Assembly: GCF_027887165.1 (NCBI RefSeq)
Contig: NC_077231.1
Coordinates: 190,920,334-190,984,333, forward strand
DNA length: 64,000 bases
From: Monodelphis domestica
Lineage: Eukaryota; Chordata; Mammalia; Didelphimorphia; Didelphidae
Direction of reading: 5' to 3'
Shown in pieces: positions 47,020-62,000 of this stretch; position 1 is the first letter of the stretch, and each line of letters begins with the position of its first letter. The position numbers and the translations under genes are program-made. Below the pieces are notes generated by a model. It made no database searches. It was not told where the DNA came from and worked only from the letters and a program-made list of their open reading frames with translations.

Positions 47020-50000
47020 CTGCAAAAAAGACAACCATACTCCATCAATGTAATAAAACCATATCAAGTTGACTTACAAGCTTGATTTGTCTTTAGCATG
47101 GATACTAATATGTTTATTATAGTGAAAGTGGACACGACTAAGAGAATTATATTTACTAATTCCATTTAGATAAATGTTCAAAACAAGGGCTCCACTACTG
47201 AATAGCATGCAAAAGTATACTTTGCACATACTATATACATATTTACTCTTAGTAAATATATTACATATTTTTACTATAATTCAAAAGAATTCAAGTAGGT
47301 CCGATACTAAGTTCTCAAATTAAAGTAAATTTGGCTGTAATATAAAACATGCAAAATTAGAACTATTTCGCAGATTAAATGTTCCACTGTTTGTAAAGTT
47401 AATGGTTCACTATCCCAAAGATCAAGATGAAGAATGTAACTTACTTACCATTATTTATTTATACCTATGGTTTTAGTGAACTGAAAGTACATGTAAAAGT
47501 TTGGGGTTTTAAAGTTTTGATAGATTTTTAAAAGCTAGAGTACTTTCAAACAATGAATTACTGAGAATAGTTCTCCAACAGGGTAAATGGCCATATTTGA
47601 TTCTATTCAATTAAATGAGACAGAGGGTAACTAAGACAAGATTCATTACATTTCTGTGGAATGTCAGGCATTTTGAATTTATTTAGTAAAATATAGTATA
47701 ATAAAGTCAAAAGACTCACCTGTTCAAAGGGACTTTTTGTCTTAATACCTTTTCCACCACAGAAGACCCAGTTGTCTCTAAAATCAAGGTTAACAATAGC
47801 TGTACTTCCCAATGCAGCGATCAACAATCTTGCCTCATTAGTGAGTCTTTGAGAGGGAATAAATGAACATAATATGAAAATACCTCATACACACTTTGCA
47901 TTAAATACAGGAACACTTTGCTATGCAGGAAGATTTTAGACAAATAGCGGAACAAAGAAGAAAACAAACAAAAAGAAAACGAAAGTTCAGTTTTGTTAAA
48001 TGTAAAATATTGTCAGGATTTTTACAGTCATAATGGTAGTATGTATTCACATATATGAGTATATAATTATATTATTCATATATAGGTATAATTCATATCT
48101 ATAAATATTTTGTAGTAGATAAAGCACTTTCACATTTATTATCTCATTTGGTCTCAACAAAGACCTGTGAACTAATAGTAGAAAAATCATTTTTTCATTT
48201 TTTAGATGGAGAAATAAGGCTCAGAGAAGTGAAGTAATTCACCTATGGTCCCACAGTCAGTAGCAGGCTGAGCCAGATTCTTCTGTAAAGTCCATACATT
48301 AAAAAGCACTGATGATAGAAGTCATAAAAAGCAGAAAAATAAGCTAACATCAAATATCTTTAAAAACGTTTATTTTTTGTCAATAAGAATTAAAACTAGC
48401 TTCAACTCAAAACTGTCTAATTACATATACCATATAAATTAAAAATATCTAAGTCAACAGATACTCACATAAGAACCCTTAAAAAACTAATACTTGCATG
48501 AAGAAATCATGCTCTGCTGAAAAACACATTCATATAGAAGTTAAACCAGGTGGCAAAGTAGATGAAAAATAGATTGAGAATTATCAAACTTTTGTCCTCT
48601 TTTACAGAAATCTCATAAGATACCCCTGCTTTCCCTAAGAAATTGCTAGAAACTATTTGGCACAACTATTAAATATCCAGGGGCTTCTGAGCAGGAGAAA
48701 ATGGATCAACTAAAAGGTAGGATACACTTTACTGGAAAGAAAAAAAAACAAAACATCATGGGATTTTTTTTTAAACTCTTAACTTTCACCTTAGAATCAA
48801 TACTATGTATTGGCTCCAAGGCAGAAGAGTGGTAAGGGCTAGGCAATGTAACTTGCCCCGGATCACACAGCTGGGAAGTGTCTGAGGTCAGATTTGAACC
48901 TAGGACCTCCCGTCTCTAGGCCTGGCTTTCAATCCACTGAGCTACCCAGCTGCCCCCAAGTTTGTCATTCTTAACAGATATTTATATTTCACTTTTTTTT
49001 TAATTCTGTATCAATTTTTTACATGTTTATGCTAAAACTAGTTTGAATTTGTGCTCAGCCATTTTAATAGTCATATTTTATATAAGCCTATTTAAGTAGA
49101 AGCTATTAACCTATGTTCTCAGTTAACTATGTCCAAAGAGAGGAAGATTTACAAAAATAGATCTAATTTTTAAAAAATTTCCTTAAGAAAAAAAAGAAAA
49201 AACAGTTCAAAAATATAAAAGCAAGTAAAAAGCCAGTGACATGGAAATTAAAAGCAGTCAGAGTAAGGAAGTTCACTGGGATATAAGCCAAAGTCCTAAG
49301 ACAAATGTTTTATACTCTCTCTGTCCAAAGGATCCACAGCTGGGCCCCAAATCAATCCAAATGGGGGCAAAGTTAGCTCTAAGTATCCCAGGTCTACTCT
49401 ATAGCTCCTTTGTTCAAAAATATACCCAGATGAAGTTGTGGGAATGTGGGGATTTAACTCAAACCTCTCCAATTCCAATGTCCTGAGCCACAACAGTACA
49501 TAAGGAGAAAATAAAAAGCCTGCAAAAGATTGAGCTTGTAGTTCTCAAGCTATAAAATAGTAACACATTTTAATGCCACAAAGTAAAATGAAATACACAG
49601 CCAAAAGCCAAATGTTGCAGAGAATGTGAAAGACAAAGTGAAGGCAGGTCATGATGAATTGCCAATTTATTTTTTAAAAAAGAAAAAAATTTAAACCACA
49701 GATTTTTTTTAAACTTAAAGAGAATCTAAAAATCTGTTAAGTAAAATGTTATTCCCTGCCAATATTCTAAGATGTGATGTTCAACAGAACATAAACAACT
49801 GAGAAAAGATATAGACCATTAGAAGATAATTTAATTTTACCTATACTCTATAAAAAAGGTACCCAAACAACCTTATTTCATGACTATGCTATTAAGTTGA
49901 AATAATTCAATATTCCAAAAATCTAAGATTTATGTAAGTAAACTTTCCATAAAAAGCACTTCCTCCACGGACAAAAATAGACTAACCATCGTAATTTAGT

Positions 50001-53000
50001 AATCTATATTCATGACTTTCTATGTCCCCGACAAAAATAGTTATTGCCTGATCAGTAAGATTTTGTTAAAGTATAAACATTATTTGACAAAATCTTTAAC
50101 ATATCCTTACATTACTTACTCTCACCAAAGTAAACAGGCTTTTCAACTTAGTTCTCTTCAATCACCACTAACATGAAGAGCAGGGGAGAAATTAAAATTA
50201 ACAAGTCTATAATCAAAATGTACCTTTTACTTACTAACGGTCATATGTTCAGACATAGTCCTAATTAATGTAGTCTTTTACATTTTTAAAATAGTAGACA
50301 CGTAGTAAATAAAACATAAGTTAAACATACTCTAATATAGGTGATTAACATTGAAATCCATAATGAATTTGATCCTTGTGTTGATATATTTATGTTATAA
50401 TGGCACAGTGTTACTGAGATGAGAGTACTGGTAGATGATGCTACAGCTTCTTGATCAGCTATATTGATTAATGGTTCTATCTTTTTTGACATTTTTACTA
50501 AAGAAAAAAATGGGAACATGAAGAGAGGCAGGTCATTGTTTGCAGAGGCCACAAACTTGAATGGTATGATTGATTATGAATGAAATGAAATGGTCTTGAA
50601 AGACTAGAAAACTGGGCTAGATCAAAATTAAATTAAGCAGGGATAAAGGAAAAATTCTGCATTTAGGTTTAAAATAAAATTGTATAAGGATAAAAAACTT
50701 GGCTTTAGTAACTATTAAAAAATCCAAAATATTTAAGTACTCAAAATACATAAAATTGTTAATAATAAATATTTTACAATCTAGAGATTTTAGTTGACCA
50801 TAAATGTATTGATATAAGGTCACTACATGAGGCTACAAAAAAAAAAACTAACAATGTGCATCAACAAAAGCAGTGGTGTCAAACTCAAATAGAAATGAGG
50901 GGTCCTGGCCAGAACCAGAATGGCTGAGCAGGAGAGCACTGAACTGAGCTCTCCAAACATCAAACAACTTTAGAATAACAAGTGAAGTTGAATTCTAGAA
51001 CAAGAGAACCAATAAAAGTTGGGGGTGAGACATTTTTCCAGTCCAGGACAACTTAGGAGGCTGTAAGGAGAGGCATGGGATACTGCAGGGGTGACTGATC
51101 TAAAGTGCACTGGGTGGCAATAGTTGGAATCCTTAGAGTCAGGTGTGGTGGCAGCAGCAGCAGCAGCTTTGAGAACTCTTAAACCAGACATAGTAAGGGG
51201 TCAGAGAGCTGGTCAAAAGATATTAAAGAAAATTCCTGTGCTATCAATGGGTAGGACTGAGCATTGTTTGGCAACTTCATTGCCCATTTGCATTTCTAGG
51301 GTGGAGAGTTTGCACTTGCAAGGGAGCAGGGGACATTCCTAGGTAAGGAGCAGAGTGCAGACCACACAAAAGCAGTGACCACATCTGCCCTTGGATCTTA
51401 CCAACTTTGAAGAACCAAAAATGTTTACCTGCCCCCCTCCTCTACCAATAGCTGTGAAAGCACCAGCACAAAAAATCCTGATCCCTGGCATAGTATTATT
51501 TCTCTACACCGAGGTGAGCAGAATCCAACTTTAAATAAATATCAAAGAAATAGGCTGAAAAATAAGGAAAAACAAACCAAAAAATCATAAAAAGACAACA
51601 ATAATGTGAAAACACATTCAAACAAGTCTTCAAAGAAAAACATGAAAGAAATAAGAGTGGTAGAAGAAAAACTGGGAAAAGAAATGAGTGATGCAAGAAA
51701 ATTATGAAAAAAAGGATAGCTTGTTAAAAGAGGCACAAAAATGCTGAAGAGAAATAACATCTTAAAAAACAGAATTGGCTTCTAATGGTAAAAGAGGTAC
51801 AAAAATTCACTGAAGAAAACATCTTAAAAAGTAAAATTGGCCAAATGGAAAAAGAAGTTTAAAAGTTGATTAGAATTAGGTAAATGGAAGTTAAAGACTC
51901 CATGAGACATCAAGAAAGAGTCAAAGGAACAAAAAGAAGACTATGTGAAACATCTCATCAGAAAAACAACAAATCTGGAAAACAGATTGAGGAGGGATCA
52001 TTTTGGATTACCTGAAAGCCATAATTAAATAGTTTAAAGAGCATATTTCAATAAATTAAAAAGGAAAAGTTCCTTGATGAAATGCAGAATATAAAACAAA
52101 AATTGAAAAATCCACCAATCGCCTCCTAAAAATCAAACCCAAAATAAAAACTCCCAGGAATATTATAGTCAAATTAAATTTTGAAGCTCTCAAGTTAAAT
52201 AAAATGATCACCCAAGAATCAGCAGCTTCCACATTAGAATAAAGAGCTTGAAATATAATATTTTGGAAGATAAATAAACAAAGATTACATCCAAGAATAA
52301 GCTATTCAGCAAAACTAAATATGATCAATCCTTCAGGGGGAAAATGGACATTTAATTGAGAATGTTCAAGCATTTCTAATAAAAAGGCTAAAAATGGATG
52401 GAAAAACCGATATTCAAATTGTTAAGATAAGAATAAGTTTTGTTCAGTAAGTAAGCAAGGTTTATAAGTAAGAACATGAGAAAATTATGAAAAGCTGCCT
52501 CAGGCTTGGCTTGGAAAGCAGTGGGGGTGCTTGGAATTCTGTGGAAAGTTGAAGTGAGTTTTTTTTTAACCAACTGCTTTTCCTTTCTTTCTCTGAAGCT
52601 TGGACAAAGGGTGTTGCTAACCTCTTGAGCTCCTTTTGTGTTCCCTGTGTCAATTTGGGAAAACCAGGATCAGAGTTTGGTGACTGTCTGGCTGTGTTAG
52701 AGAACTATTATTAACTGAGAAGAAACGAGAAGATCATTTTTGTCTCTGTGAGTCTGGCAGAGTGAAGACAGACTGTGGGCCTGAGCTGGTCAAGGAGCCA
52801 TTCTTGGGCAGTTGGACAGAGGGATAAGGGCCTGCAAAAATGTCCTCGGGCTCTGGGAAGAGGGGGAATGGAGCAGCTCCCCGATGCCAGCATAAAAATT
52901 CAAGTTTGATCTGGCACTGAACAGAAAGCCTAGCACATAGTAGGTGCCTCATAATGTTACTGATTAAATGACTGACATACTTCTGTGACATAAGTTACCT

Positions 53001-56000
53001 TTTGCTAATGCATTCATGGGATGAAGAGTTTTGTGCTTAAAGATCAAAATAGTTTAATGAGGTATTAATGTGTGGAGATCTTTCCAGATCTTTGTTCTGT
53101 TGCAGGGTAGAAAAACCCCAGCAACCCATATGCCTATCAGGTGTACAATGACAACAATTAAAGTTATTAAAAACCTGCTAAAACAGTAAACATTTCATAC
53201 ATCAATAATTGATCAATAACTAGGGTGGGGAAGGGAGAAGAAGAGAAACCTGTGAATTTTGACAAAATATATGTAATAGAAACATTTTTGACAAATTTAA
53301 ACATGTAGAATTTTTCTTCTGACAATCCCTCCCACCCAATATTTAACACTCTTGTATTAACAACAACAAAAAAATACTCTGTAGTATTTACTAGTTTTGA
53401 TATTCATTTTGATATTCATATTATTTATAAGGTCTCAAGTAGTATTTTTAAAAATCCATACATACTTGGTTGCTCCATCATCATAGGTTCCCATTAAAAC
53501 TATGGTTCCATCTGGAATAGACTTAAGGAATTCAATAAATGGTGCCACATCTAAAGAGTACAAAAACAATTACATTTTTAATGACTGAGCAATTAACCCT
53601 GAAAAAACAAAGAATTTCTTGGCACCTCCTATTAATGTACAATCACAGTTTAGAAATCACTAAAATAATAGCTAGTATAGTCCTAGAAAAAACTTAAATA
53701 ATTATTGGGTACATAATTCTCCCAAAGTGGCCCAAATATACCTAGTTCATACAATGTTGGAGTGGTAGCTATCTTTGTTAGGAAAGCAAATTAGAGATGA
53801 TTTTTCATCTAAGTTTCAAAATGGTTTTAGGATTACCAAGACAAACATGAAAGTAAGCTCCTTGAGGGCAGGGGCTTTCTTTTCCATCTTTGTATTCTGT
53901 GTGGTTAGGACATAAAAGTAGTTGTTTAAATGTTTCTTAATTAAAGGTAGTATTTATTAGGCCACAGAAGACCTAAGGTACATGCTTCAGGTCCTATCTT
54001 ATTCCAGTTGAGAGAGGAAGAATCCATTGGAGGCCAAAAAAGATTCTAGAAGGCAGATACTGGTTTCAGAGCCTAAAAGGAAGGTCAGAAAAATAGAGGC
54101 TTCCTAAATCTTTCAGATACAATTATATCTAAATATGCAATATTTCCATGGGTCTTCAAAACTGAGGAAATAATGAAAAAGAGGCATTCTAAACCCAGAG
54201 TGGATTACCAAAGGTAGCTATTGAAAACTGGCATATTTCAAGGAAAGCAGGAAAAGAAGAATGACTAAACAGTGATATGTCATAAATTTTATGATGGCAA
54301 GTGTTCTCTGGAGAAATTTTAACATACCATTCAAGCATGTGCATACTACCAGAAACCTTTGTGCTTCTACTTGAAGAGATTCTCATGTTAGAACAATTAG
54401 TGTTCATCAGGTCAATTCTAATGAAGTCAATTTTATAATCACAGTATTTCTTATTCAGACCACAAAAAAAAAATGGTCACCAATTATTTACACTTAAATC
54501 AAAAGATTTCAATATACTACAACTACACCTAAGTAGAAAAATGTTTTCAAAAGCAATAATTTAATCCACTTCTGATATGACAAAACAAGCCAATATGATC
54601 TTCCTAAATAAAGCACAATTATAATCAAGTCACTTCTCTGGAGAAACAATGTGAAGTAAAAGAGAAAGAGAGCTAGTTATAGAGTTATGAAGAAATGAAT
54701 TTAAGCCTTGCTTTTGCCACAAACCAACTTTGTAATCTTGAGCAAATCACTTATCTTCTTGCCTAGCCAAAGTGAAAACTTGAATTGATAGAAGTTCTTC
54801 ACTGAAAGCTGCTTCGGCTGATGACTTATGGGTCCAATAAGAAAATATCAGGATCCCTGTTATGGTTTTTGATGTTGTTTAGTCATTTTTCAGTCACATC
54901 TGACTCTTCACAACCCCTTTTGGAGTTTTCTTGGCAAAGAAAGCAGAGTGGTTTACCATTTCCTTCTCCAGCTCATTTTACAGATGAAGACCTGAGGTAA
55001 ACAGGGTTAAGTAATTTGCTCAGGGTCATGCAGCTAGGAAGTGTCTGAGGCCAGATTTGAACTCAGGAAGGGAAATCTTCCTGAATCCAGGTCTAGTCCT
55101 CTATCCACTGAGTTACTAACTCCAAAAATACATAAATATTAACATATAAGCTCTGGAGTCCCCAATCATGTATGTCTTTAAATTAAAAAGCTGATGCCAG
55201 TCTCTAAATAAAGTTTGTGTACCTATTCAAAGTCTTCCTAATGTTATTAGAGAACTTTAAGAGTTGTGTGAAGCAAGTTGATTCCATCTTATAAACTGAC
55301 TGTTTTGAGATTTAAGTTTCACTTCCTGTAAATTCTACCTGTTTGCTAATTGTGGGAATTGAGTGGCATCCTGTTTCATATCCGGAAAAGTATACCTGCT
55401 CACTTTCTCTACTCCCAATTCTGAAACTCACTCATTCTCCTAATTCAGAAAATCCCTAATCTTCACTCCAATCTGAAATCAGATTACTTAATCTTTTATC
55501 TTAGTGTTTATATTTTGTCATTGTTTTCTTTTAATGCATAACAATCTATCTCCCTCTGCATTCAGGATCCAGTGCCAAGCTGAGACCTGGCCCCAAATTG
55601 TTTTGCAACTGGCAAGCATTGCTTAATAAACTGATATGCTCAGAAAGTCTGAACCTTTGTTTTTTCAGTTATTTCAGATTTCACCCTTCACATTAGCCAA
55701 ATAAGTAATTCATGGCATCTTACTGAGTTTAGGATAAAGTAAAACTATGATCAAAAGCTGTAAGATATGAAGGTTATTAACCAAAATTCAAGTAGCCTAT
55801 TCTTGCCCCAACTCTGCTACATCCTGGTTGGGTGATTCAGCAAACTACTCACTACACACACCTCAGTGCCCAAGACAGCTCTCTAAAACCATTAAGCTAC
55901 AGAAAAGTTATTCTTATGTCAGTACAGAGTATTCTCTCACTAAGAGCTCTCTAAAATAATTACATCACAGATATGGGTTAACAGAAAAAGCAAAAAACAG

Positions 56001-59000
56001 CATCACTAAATCTAAAAAAAAAAATTCTAGTAGCCCTATACCTCTTTCACAAGGTTGTTGCAAACACAAAATGAGGATAAGCATGAATATATTCTGCATA
56101 TATCAATATCTATCTATATATAGGAATTGGAAGAAAGAGCCAGAATAGTTACAAGTTCAATAGCAAAGGGAATTACTGGTGAGGAAACTGGTACATATTA
56201 CAGATTTGTAGCTCCTTTGCCAATTTAGCACTTTTTAGAGAGTGGTCTGCAGCATTGAGAAATTAAATGACTCATCCAAGAGTTACAAAGTCAATTTCAG
56301 GTAAGACATGAATCAGGTGTCTCACCTAACTTCCAAGATTGAATCTCTAGTCACCATGCCACATTGCCTCTCATATATACCCATATCTATATATGTATAT
56401 ACACACCCACACCCCTGTACATATATAAATATTAGAAAGATCTTCTACTCATATTTCTTTATCCCCTCTCTTCTAATCAGCTATTGAGTCTTATTGATTC
56501 AAGGACAACATTCTTTGCTTCCATATTTTCTTCTTCACTTAACCATCCATTATCCATATTCAGGTTCTCTTTTTCTAATCCCTTCTTCAATCCATCCACC
56601 AAAGAACTGCCAGCATATTCTTCCTAAAAAACAAGTCTGATCTTGCCACTTTCCTACTTAAGAATTTTCACTGGCTCTTTACTGCCTTTAAAATAAAATA
56701 CAACTGCTCAGTTTACCATCTAAAATCCAGAAATAGCTCCAACTTTTTTTTTTCCCCAGATTTGACACTGATCCCTTTTGTGTTCTCTAGAACTGGTCAA
56801 ATTGACTTATTTACTGCTTATTGTACTTGGCATGCCATCTCTGTACTCTATTCGAACCACTCTCTTTCCTTAATGTGCCCTCATAGAATCTTTAACTTCC
56901 TCCAAGGCTCAGCTCAGGTATCATTTCCTTTGTAATACTTTTTCTTATCCTCCTAGTTGGTTAGTTCTCTTGCCCTTCTTAAATTATTCTGTACTTAATC
57001 TGTTTGGTTCTTTCAGAAGAATAAAAGTTCCTTGAAGGTACCAAATATTTTTTATTGTTTTCCTAGCACAATGTCTTGCATATCTTAATAAATGCTTGCT
57101 GAATTGAGTTTCAGTTTCTTCACTGAATGCTCTGATTCCCTATGCCCTGCATATCCTGCAGAATACCTTTTCTTAGTTTGTGTATGAGGAGAAATTGGTA
57201 GAAAAAAATAGTTTTTAAGAGTTTTTTTCTTTTTCTAAAATTAAATTTATTTATTTAGAATATTTTTCTATGGTTACATGACTCATGTTCTTTCTTTCCC
57301 TTCTTCCCTCCCCACTCCCTGAGCTGATGAGCAATTCCATTGGGTTATATGTATCATTGTTCAAAACCTATTTCCATATTATTAAAATCTGCAATAGGGT
57401 GATCATTTAATGCCAAAACCCCAATCATATCTAACCATGTGATCAATCATATGCTTTTCTTCCACATTTCTACTCCCACAGTTCTTTCTCTGGATATGGA
57501 TAGCGTTCTTTCTCATAAGTCCCTCAGAATTGTCCTAGGTCACTGCATTGGTGCTAGTTCCATTACATTTGACTGTGCCATAATGTATCAGTCTCTGTGT
57601 ACAATGTTCTCCTGGTTCTGCTCCTTTCACTCTGCATCAATTCCTGGAGGTCTTTCCAGTTCACATGGAATTCCTCCAGTTCATTATTCTTTTCAGTGCA
57701 ATAGTATTCCATCACCAACAGATACCAGGATTTGGTCAGCCATTCCCCAATCAAGGGATATCCCCCTATTTAGAGGAAATAGCTTTTTAGGGGACTGAGA
57801 AGCAAGGAAAGTTGAACAAGTACTTACAAGGTTGGCATGCGAAAAGAAAGATTAACATCTTGCTTTGCTTGACTTCAAAGGGCCCAACTAAAGGCAATGA
57901 GTAGAAATTTCAGAGAAGTAATTTTGGCTCAATGTAAAGAGTAATTTCCAAACAATTCGAGTTATTCAGCAGTGGAAATATGATGTCTTAGGAAGTGGTA
58001 TATTTTTCCTCAGTGAAGGTTTTCCAGAAGAGTGCTTAGGACAGTGCCAGACATATAATAAATGCTTATAAATATTAGGTGACTTAACTGACTGCCTAAC
58101 TCCTTTGAGATGATGTAGAACAGATTTCTGGTCAGATATGTGGTAATCTAGATGAATCTCTAAGATCTCTTCCTACTCAAATTCGGTGTTCCATGATATT
58201 GTTTACTCTGCTTTATAGGTCTGCTATTTTTTCTAGGTAGAAGTTTTATCTTATATAACTCAAACTTGCTACATCTTTTGCTAGTTACTCATTCTTGAGA
58301 CAATCTACATATGCATCTAGAAAGCACAAAATTAATCATTTTCAAAGACTGAATTGGACATTTAGAGTTGGAAACGATTTTTTTTTTACCCAAATGTTTC
58401 TTCCTTCCATTCAAAAACATGAAAGTTCTGATTTGGAGAGTGAACTACCTTGTTCTACTATCCTTAGTCTCTCACATGCTGAAGAAAATAGGGTCAGTCC
58501 CAATGAAATTGCATGTCGACTGCAGGAAGGATGGGTTGAGAGGAAGGAGGGAAATAATGTGATTATTGTAACCAAGGAATAATGTTCTAAATTGACTAAA
58601 TAAATTAATTCAAAAAATAAATAAAAATATTAATAAAAATATTCTAAAAAAAAGAAAAGAAAATAGGGTCAGTCCAAGAACTTTCAATCTTAAAGTCCAG
58701 ATAGTGAGTCATTCTTAACAGTTCTAAACTCCAAGTAGAATTTCTAACAAATAATGGACTCAAAATATTTACATCTTGATTGGCCACTAAAATAAATTAT
58801 AAGCCATATGTAAGTGGTAGCATATGACTTAGTCATGGAATACCATCTGGGAGGAGAAACAAAGGAAAGAAAAAGGGATAAAACTAGAAATGCAAATAAT
58901 GAAGTCCTGTTCTCCATTAATAGGGGTGTTTTCTTTTACATCCCTAGTTCTGTTTCTATCCATCATCTAGAAAGAAGCCCTTTGAAGAAGCCACCATCCC

Positions 59001-62000
59001 TGTCACTACCATTAAAAGAGCAGATTGAACTGACTTAGCTGAAGAAATAAGGCATTTTGAGGGCTAGATAAGAAATAGCACATGCCAGGAGGGTGGAATC
59101 ATGGTTACCAACTTAATGTAAACATGAACACCAACAACTCTCACCCTGATAGAGGCAGCCCAGGACCCTTCGCCTAAGCATCCCAGGAATACAAGACTAC
59201 CAAAACCCCTACCCACAGCCTTGCTTCCAAGCCTGGCCCCCATTATCCATGGAAGGAGCTCTAAGGAGAAAAGTAAGACCATCCCTGCTGCCACCATCAA
59301 CTGCCATCAGTGGAAAGGTGAACCTAAGATTCCCAGCATCAGCAGTACCCTAGACAACTAGCCCTTCTTCCAGCTTAACCCTCATAGCCATCATCTAAAA
59401 AAGCAATTCTTGTGGAGATGTGGTCTGACAACTGCCTCTGCTATATAGCTTTTGATTTCTCAATAGCCACAGCTCTTAAGCCTCCTATCCCAAAATGTTT
59501 TCACTAAAGACCCTGACACAGTTAAATGGTTCAACATAAGAAATAGACAGTTTTAATAGAAATGCCACAAAAGAAGTTCCATGAACATCTATCTGCCTAG
59601 TTAATGCCCCTTAAAAACCACTGGGCCTTTCCATCTGACTTAAAGCTGAAATAGTCATTACATGTGTACATTCTATTAAAAAATGAGCTCCTAAAGAACA
59701 AGGACAGTCATATTTCTACCTATATCTCAAATACCTAATATGATGCTTTATACAAAGCAATGGATAATAAATTGTTCATTCATTCATTCTAGGAAATTAT
59801 CAAGGAGTAAATACTAGATACAGGAGTAAGTCCTTTAAGAGAGCATATTACCACTTACCTCCTCCCCACATATCAAAGTATTCAGTGCGTAATGCTTCTC
59901 CTGTTTTTCCTAGAGATAAATATTTCAGATTAAAATATATAATAACTGTTATAACTTATGAATATGAAAGTACTTAAAGTAGTAAGCTAAAAGCAAAAAA
60001 AAAATTAAAACTCTGGGTCCTAGTAATCTAATTCAAACCTATAAAAACATAAAAAGTCAAATGAAAGAGAATCCATCACTCTTTCTAATGTTTACCTCTC
60101 TCTTACTAGGTTGCTGTCTGAAGGGCTTTGCTATTCCCTAATATAGTACTAATCACTGAAACAGTTTTTTTTGTTCTTTACTACTATATGTATATGCTGC
60201 CAAATTCCAAAAAATGAACTTTTTAATCTTCACAATCAATATTCTTCTAACAAAAAAAAATAAAGAAAAAATAAAAAGACCAAAAAAGAACCCCCTTTCC
60301 TTAAAGTAAGCTATCCTAATGGAACCCACTCACTGGACATATCTGAAGATATATTTCTCACTTTGCATCTCTAGAGAATCAAGCTCTTAAAAGGATATAT
60401 TATTGTACTGATTAGAGTTAAGTCTTTCAAAGTTGAATTCTATGGTATTACAGTCATTGTCCTTTCTCTTTTTTTCTTTGCTCTCTTTTGGGTAAAATAA
60501 TAGTTGTATAGCCTAGTCAAAGAGTATGCGATTTAGTGACTTTTGGGACACAATTTCAAAGTGTTTCCCAAATTAAAGAAATTCACAACTACCTCAATAA
60601 TCCAGTAGGGTAGCTGCTGCCTCTACTAGTTTCAACAACTTTCATTTTCCCCTTTTTTCTGTATCTTTGATGTTCCAAATGGTTGAAAGTAATTGTTTTA
60701 AAGGTAGAAGGTAGTTGTTTTAATCGCTATCATCTTATCATTAATAAAGTAGAACATTTTTTTCATGTGACTGTTCCTTGTCTTCTTTTGAGAATTGTCT
60801 ATTCATATCTACAAGAATGGCTCTTGTTCTTATATAGTTGAAATAAGTCACTAGACACTAGTGACTTAAGTCACTTAGTCATAAGACACTAGGGACCTTT
60901 CTGCTCTCGAGCCCATTCCTGATTTTCTGTACTTTGGAACCATGCTTTCTTTCCTACCAGCCCATCCCAGAACATTCCTCAGTACCTGGAGCCTTCTTGC
61001 CCTGGAATAGTCTACCTTATTAGGGGCCTATTTACCCCATAAAATTCTTCCACAAGGCTTGCCCTCTTCTCCCATTGGTCAATTCATCCTGAAGTCTCCA
61101 TTTTGTCAAATTGCTTATAGGCCAGCTGATGTTCATTCTCTTTCTGACTCTGTTCCAGACTCTCTGAATTTCAAAACTATGTCCCTGTACCAGATACCAT
61201 TTTCCTCTTCTTTATTCAATTCTCATTTGTATATTTGCCACATTTGGAGTAAACTCCTCGAGGGAAAGATAATCTTTATTTTTGCTTATATTTGTATTAT
61301 AACAGAAAACTGCCTGGCACAAAAAAATGCATTTAATAAATGTTTCTTTCCTTCCTTAGACCTTTACTACATTATCTTAGATGAAATAAAATTAAGGGAA
61401 GCCTTTTATAACTTTACTTCTATTCTATTGTGATATGTTTTATTGCCTTGAAAGCTACTAAAGAGTCCCCCCAAAAAAAGAATTCATCCAAGAATTTCAG
61501 AGTAGAAACTATTTTATCTTAGGGTTTACAAAGTGGTATAAGCAATTTATTTACCCAAGATGTCATAGCAGCTTTAATTGCTAACATTCCAATATTCCTA
61601 AAGTTATAACACTATAAAACAAATAAAGCTGGTAAAGCATTTATCTCAACTACTAGACTCATGTACCTAGGGTTATACTCTGGTGGAGGTTACCATTGCT
61701 CTCACTTTTCAGGTTCAGAAACTTTTATCAAATCACCAGGGAGTTCTGGTTTCAATAATTTAATAACTGCTAACCATGTTAAAAAGATATTGATTTACAC
61801 CAGAATGCTAATTTATTCATTTATAGTGAATTCATCAAATATTTCTTTTTTAATGGATTGGTCAGTTTGGGAAATCAATGTGAGATAATATATTAAAACC
61901 AGAAGATGATGTGGTATACAGAAAACACCTGCATATTCTTTTCCACTAAGGGGATGTACCTGTCACGCAGCTCAACTATTTACAAGGTGGGGAAGGTGGG

